The notes under the pieces: generated by a model
Database searches by the model: none
The model's input: only the letters and a program-made list of their open reading frames with translations
Told to the model about the DNA's origin: nothing
Made by a program: the position numbers and the translations under genes
Assembly: GCA_023269645.1 (NCBI GenBank)
Contig: JAHFPR010000035.1
Span: 1 to 11,767, forward strand
DNA from: Alphaproteobacteria bacterium
GTDB taxonomy: Bacteria; Pseudomonadota; Alphaproteobacteria; Rickettsiales; UBA8987
Direction: 5' to 3'
Length of the DNA: 11,767 nt
Part shown: in pieces, positions 11,339 to 11,767 of the stretch
How the letters are laid out: each line of letters begins with the position of its first letter
How positions within the stretch are numbered: the first letter of the stretch is position 1

Positions 11339-11767
11339 TTATGCTTCGCCGCAGCACTGGCACTTGGAATCGCGGTGGAGCACCACTTTTCTGGCTTCAG
11401 GATGCAGCACATCTACCAGCAGAAGCTGGCCGGAGAGGCTTTCGCCAAGCCCCAGTATCTCTTTGATAATTTCAGAAGCCTGCCAGGTTCCGAGCAACCC
11501 CGCCAGCGGCGGAAACACCCCGTTTTCCGAGCAGGGCGGGATGGTTCCCGGCGGCGGAAGTTCCGGATACAGGCAGCGGTAGCACGGGTGCGGCGCGCCA
11601 AGGTGCGCCTTGAACGTGGAAAGCTGCCCCTCGAACCGCCCCAGCGCGGCGGAAACCAGCGTCTTTTTCAGGCGGAAACACGCATCGTTCACCAGGAAGC
11701 GCGTCTCGAAATTATCGCAGCCATCGGCGATGATGTCGTACCGGGAAATAAGCGAACCGGCATTCTG
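11339..11767 (-). CDS. MoeB/ThiF/HesA-family E1-like adenylyltransferase, 5' end cut by the window edge
   Basis: The minus-strand frame is open from the right edge to TAA at 11339-11341, giving 142 C-terminal residues. It begins in the ATP-binding region (DIIADGCDNFETRFLVNDAC), where the Asp of DNF is the family's Mg/ATP contact, and continues VSAALGRFEGQLSTF. A zinc site of two CxxC pairs is complete: CYRC in PCYRCLYPE and CQCC at the C-terminus. IPPCSENGVFPPLAGLLGT matches the usual region with the conserved cysteine. Such enzymes adenylate the C-terminus of small ubiquitin-like sulfur carriers (MoaD or ThiS) for molybdopterin or thiamine synthesis. Which partner applies cannot be told from this fragment. 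A shorter start at GTG 11692 is an internal codon, not the real start. Confidence 0.93.
   Translation of the reverse strand, partial: QNAGSLISRYDIIADGCDNFETRFLVNDACFRLKKTLVSAALGRFEGQLSTFKAHLGAPHPCYRCLYPELPPPGTIPPCSENGVFPPLAGLLGTWQASEIIKEILGLGESLSGQLLLVDVLHPEARKVVLHRDSKCQCCGEA

Noticed and set aside
1..11767. CRISPR array, tRNA or rRNA gene
   Set aside because: No regularly spaced direct repeats, cloverleaf with a T-loop GTTCGAATC-type signature, or rRNA-like stretch was seen on either strand. The repeats present are inverted, not regularly spaced.

Overview
The window looks like a chromosomal stretch of a fairly GC-rich proteobacterium, most probably an alphaproteobacterium. This rests on the def-fmt-truA order, a TerB/J-domain gene paired with a peptidoglycan amidase, and the general look of the Ffh, GltX and Fmt sequences. 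It is judgement from sequence, not a database result. No rRNA, tRNA, CRISPR array or complete insertion sequence was seen.

Layout. 1-564: the 3' end of an unknown gene and a small unknown gene, both visibly AT-richer than the rest. 561-680: a three-hairpin repeat between convergent genes. 684-2281 (minus): a TerB/J-domain co-chaperone followed by an N-acetylmuramoyl-L-alanine amidase. 2333-2830 (minus): a BrnT/BrnA toxin-antitoxin pair with its own promoter. 2913-4277 (minus): ffh, the signal recognition particle GTPase. 4278-5950: three uncharacterised genes, with palindromic operator-like sites and a mobile palindromic repeat. 6128-6763 (plus): a ribbon-helix-helix antitoxin and RelE/ParE toxin pair with a recognisable promoter and operator. 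6775-10812 (plus): gltX, def, fmt, truA, a translation cluster for Glu-tRNA charging, initiator Met formylation and deformylation, and tRNA pseudouridylation. 10895-11185 (minus): a small two-helix membrane protein. 11339-11767 (minus): the C-terminal part of a MoeB/ThiF/HesA E1-like enzyme, cut by the window edge.

The distinctive trait is the density of palindromic repeats. One family, with arms reading roughly GTCATCCTGAGCGAAGCGAAG, occurs three times: between two genes, nested inside a larger palindrome between def and fmt, and in frame inside gltX, where it adds about 22 residues to an essential enzyme. Other palindromes of different sequence lie at the ends of several genes. A second oddity is a His-rich loop inside peptide deformylase. 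No complete, clearly new multi-gene system was found. The best leads are the coding insertion in gltX, the His-rich Def loop, a shared operator-like palindrome upstream of two unknown genes, and small rearrangements in both toxin-antitoxin modules.
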